NCBI GenBank assembly: GCA_013054445.1
Contig: JAAMPI010001127.1
Coordinates: 1 to 19,183 of the forward strand
Source of the DNA: Cudoniella acicularis
Taxonomy: Eukaryota; Ascomycota; Leotiomycetes; Helotiales; Helotiaceae
Direction: 5' to 3'
Length of the DNA: 19,183 bases
The notes under the pieces are model-generated. The model was not told where the DNA came from. It searched no databases and was given only the letters and a program-made list of their open reading frames with translations. This document shows positions 17,551 through 19,183 of this stretch, piece by piece; position 1 is the first letter of the stretch, and each line of letters opens with the position of its first letter. The translations under genes and the position numbers were made by a program.

Positions 17551-19183
17551 CTACTGCGAGTCCGCGTAATAACGCACCAAAAACCATACTGCATCAATAG
17601 TCGCCTTTACGCCCCCGCTGTTCGGAAGTGCAACTGTCCAATCCTGTGCAATGCCTTCATTCACGTTCTTCGCTATGAGAACATCGCATCTGCCGGCCGA
17701 GCCACCGTCGGGACTTTCATTCTGCTGCTCCCAAGTGATGCTGGGATACTCAGTAATTTTTATCTCTTCTAGATGTAGATTCTTGCTGTTCGGCGCTGAG
17801 AAGATGATTATCGAGATGCTATCTACAGTGATTTTGAGCCGCTGGGTCCAGAAAGGCAGCATACCCGACATCCCTGGCAGGTCTAAACGTTCGGCATTCC
17901 CTTTCTGTAGTGCGGATTGAAAGGCGTACCATGTTGATGCGTAGTCGTTGGGAACATTAACCAGCATAGCTAATGCAGCTGGTGAAGATGGTTGCTGTTT
18001 AATCACATTTAGCACGGCTCCCGTTGCCATCTTCTTGAGATTTGCGCCACCATCTAGGGCGGTGTATCGTAGTTGCAATACGACATCACTGATGGTGCGG
18101 TACTCGAACTGCCGCAACTCTGGCGGCAGGTCGATTTGCCAGCTGGATATGACGCCGGCACCCTCAAATGGGGAGTAGCGGTTGTCTGAGAAGCCGAACG
18201 AGAACGAGCCCGTGGCGCCAGTGGTAGGCGCGCCGATAGCGATGGCATTAATGGGAATATTGTCAGTGCGGAAGCGGAGATCGCCCGCTGGATTTTCTGG
18301 ATACGACGCCGCTGAGTCGGCTTCTGTGTTAATGCGGTATGTGTGCTGGCGCAGGCGAAGTGTGCAGTTAAGACTCGCGTAGGGCCTGACAATGCATGGA
18401 ATGGCTAGAGAAACAGAAGAGATGCGCCGGCAATAGTGACCAGGGAAATTGATATCAAATAGAAACTAGGAGACATCAGTCAGTCTATGCATACTAGTAT
18501 CCTGCGTTGGAGACTAAGAAAATGAAAGGCAGAGAGGGAAGAGAAACTACCTCTGGCAACGAGAATGTCGTGCGTCCGGTCTCTCGGAACATCACCAGTG
18601 CCCATCGATCCAACTGCCGTAGAGAAATGTTTTTGGCGAGCTCAAAGTCGTGCCCTCTTTTGTTGCGGTACGCCAGCTCCATCTTCCTCAAATCGAGCCA
18701 TATGTTTTCCGCGGACAGCATTCCGTCTCGTGCGCTATCCCAGTACTCTCCGCCTGCCTCACTCAAGAAACTCTCATGCTCAGTGGGAAGGTCAAAGAAG
18801 AACGCTCGCTGTGCCTGCCTTGCAAGCTCGTTGGCGAGCGAGTATGCGCGCTGAAATATCATCCCGTATTGCTTGTCCATCCAGGCATACAGCTGCACGC
18901 TTGTGTATTTCGAACGCAGCCATTCTTCCATCTCGGCAGCGGCATCTAACTGTTGCTGCTGCTGCTGAATGTCCTTGTCGCAGACAGCCACTCGTGCTTT
19001 CGCTGCTGCGAGCATACAATCAACGATCTTGATTTCGCGGCCTGCCTGGTTTGCCAATTCCCGCCGGTCTTGTAGCTGATTTTCGAGCCGGGAGGCCATG
19101 CCAAACAACCGACTCTCATCCGACAGGAACTGTCCATATTTCATTGCAGCGCTTGCGCCTATGCGTATCACGCGAGCCAGAAG
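17551..19183 (-). CDS. TcA-like insecticidal toxin complex A subunit homologue, C-terminal part (5' partial)
   Basis: The minus-strand gene enters from the right edge, open to 19183, and ends at 17551. There are two exons: >19183-18551 and 18465-17551, separated by an 85-bp intron (18550-18466, GTAGTT..ACTGAC..CCTAG, phase 0). The pattern matches the C-terminal region of Tc toxin A subunits, including the TcB-binding domain. First comes a helical, coiled-coil-prone stretch (about 19130-18890, with a short polyglutamine from a CAG run at about 18950-18970). A conserved Trp/Tyr-rich segment follows, then a beta-rich domain up to the stop. In bacteria TcA forms the pentameric translocation channel that delivers a toxic TcB-TcC cargo. 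Fungal homologues are thought to derive from bacterial genes, and their role is unclear. No TcB/TcC partner lies in this window. The visible part has no stops or frameshifts. The start and N-terminal domains lie outside the window. Confidence 0.82.

Noticed and set aside
18054..18392. 112-codon minus-strand frame
   Set aside because: Overlaps the TcA-like exon in another frame. The exon frame is open throughout and fits the family, while this one is rich in Ser/Thr/Ala from codon-phase bias.
18950..18970. CTG/CAG run as a microsatellite of interest
   Set aside because: Encodes a short glutamine tract in a helical region, too short to be notable.
18507..19032. Plus-strand frames over the TcA-like gene
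   Set aside because: Shadows of GC-richer coding sequence on the opposite strand.
1..19183. Prokaryotic operon, CRISPR array, tRNA or rRNA genes
   Set aside because: No regularly spaced repeats, cloverleaf-like sequences or rRNA-like stretches were seen. Introns and gene families are fungal.

Overview
The window looks like a gene-poor accessory region of a filamentous ascomycete (Pezizomycotina) genome. The basis is short spliceosomal introns with GTRNGT-like donors and CTAAC/CTGAC-like branch sites, fungal-specific families (STAND/NACHT-ankyrin, HET, tyrosinase with a fungal-type C-terminal domain, S28 peptidase), Tc1/mariner and pogo/Fot1 transposon debris, and C-to-T/G-to-A decay that resembles repeat-induced point mutation (RIP). 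No tRNA, rRNA or CRISPR was seen. All family assignments come from reading the translations by eye, not from a database search.

Layout. 1-82: probable tail of a gene that starts outside the window. 324-1694: a degraded Tc1/mariner (DD34E) element with matching terminal repeats. About 2840-3856: a decayed medium-chain zinc alcohol dehydrogenase that still has recognisable introns. 4150-4520: diverged tandem-like repeats. 4639-5178: a broken retropepsin-like (LDTGAD) reading frame. 6089-10020 (minus): the best-preserved large gene, a six-exon fungal NLR-like protein of about 1178 residues (N-terminal STAND/Helo-like domain, NACHT, 14 ankyrin repeats). 10398-10987: an internally deleted pogo/Fot1 transposon, with a related 210-bp MITE at 13469-13678. 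11279-11327: a 7-bp tandem repeat. 11541-12206 (minus): a truncated S28 serine carboxypeptidase. 12724-13203 (minus): an intact 159-aa protein of unknown function. 14031-15030: a HET-domain pseudogene. 15424-17087: an intronless tyrosinase with all six copper histidines but one frameshift. 17551-19183 (minus): the C-terminal part of a TcA-like (insecticidal Tc toxin A subunit) gene with one intron, running off the right edge.

Functionally this is not an operon. It is a mosaic of nonself/defence-type genes (NLR, HET), secondary or defensive enzymes (tyrosinase, peptidase), a toxin-complex homologue probably of bacterial ancestry, and dead transposons. Only the NLR, the 159-aa gene and the TcA-like 3' part look intact. 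The dehydrogenase, HET, S28 and retropepsin loci are clearly broken, and the tyrosinase is one lesion away from an open frame.
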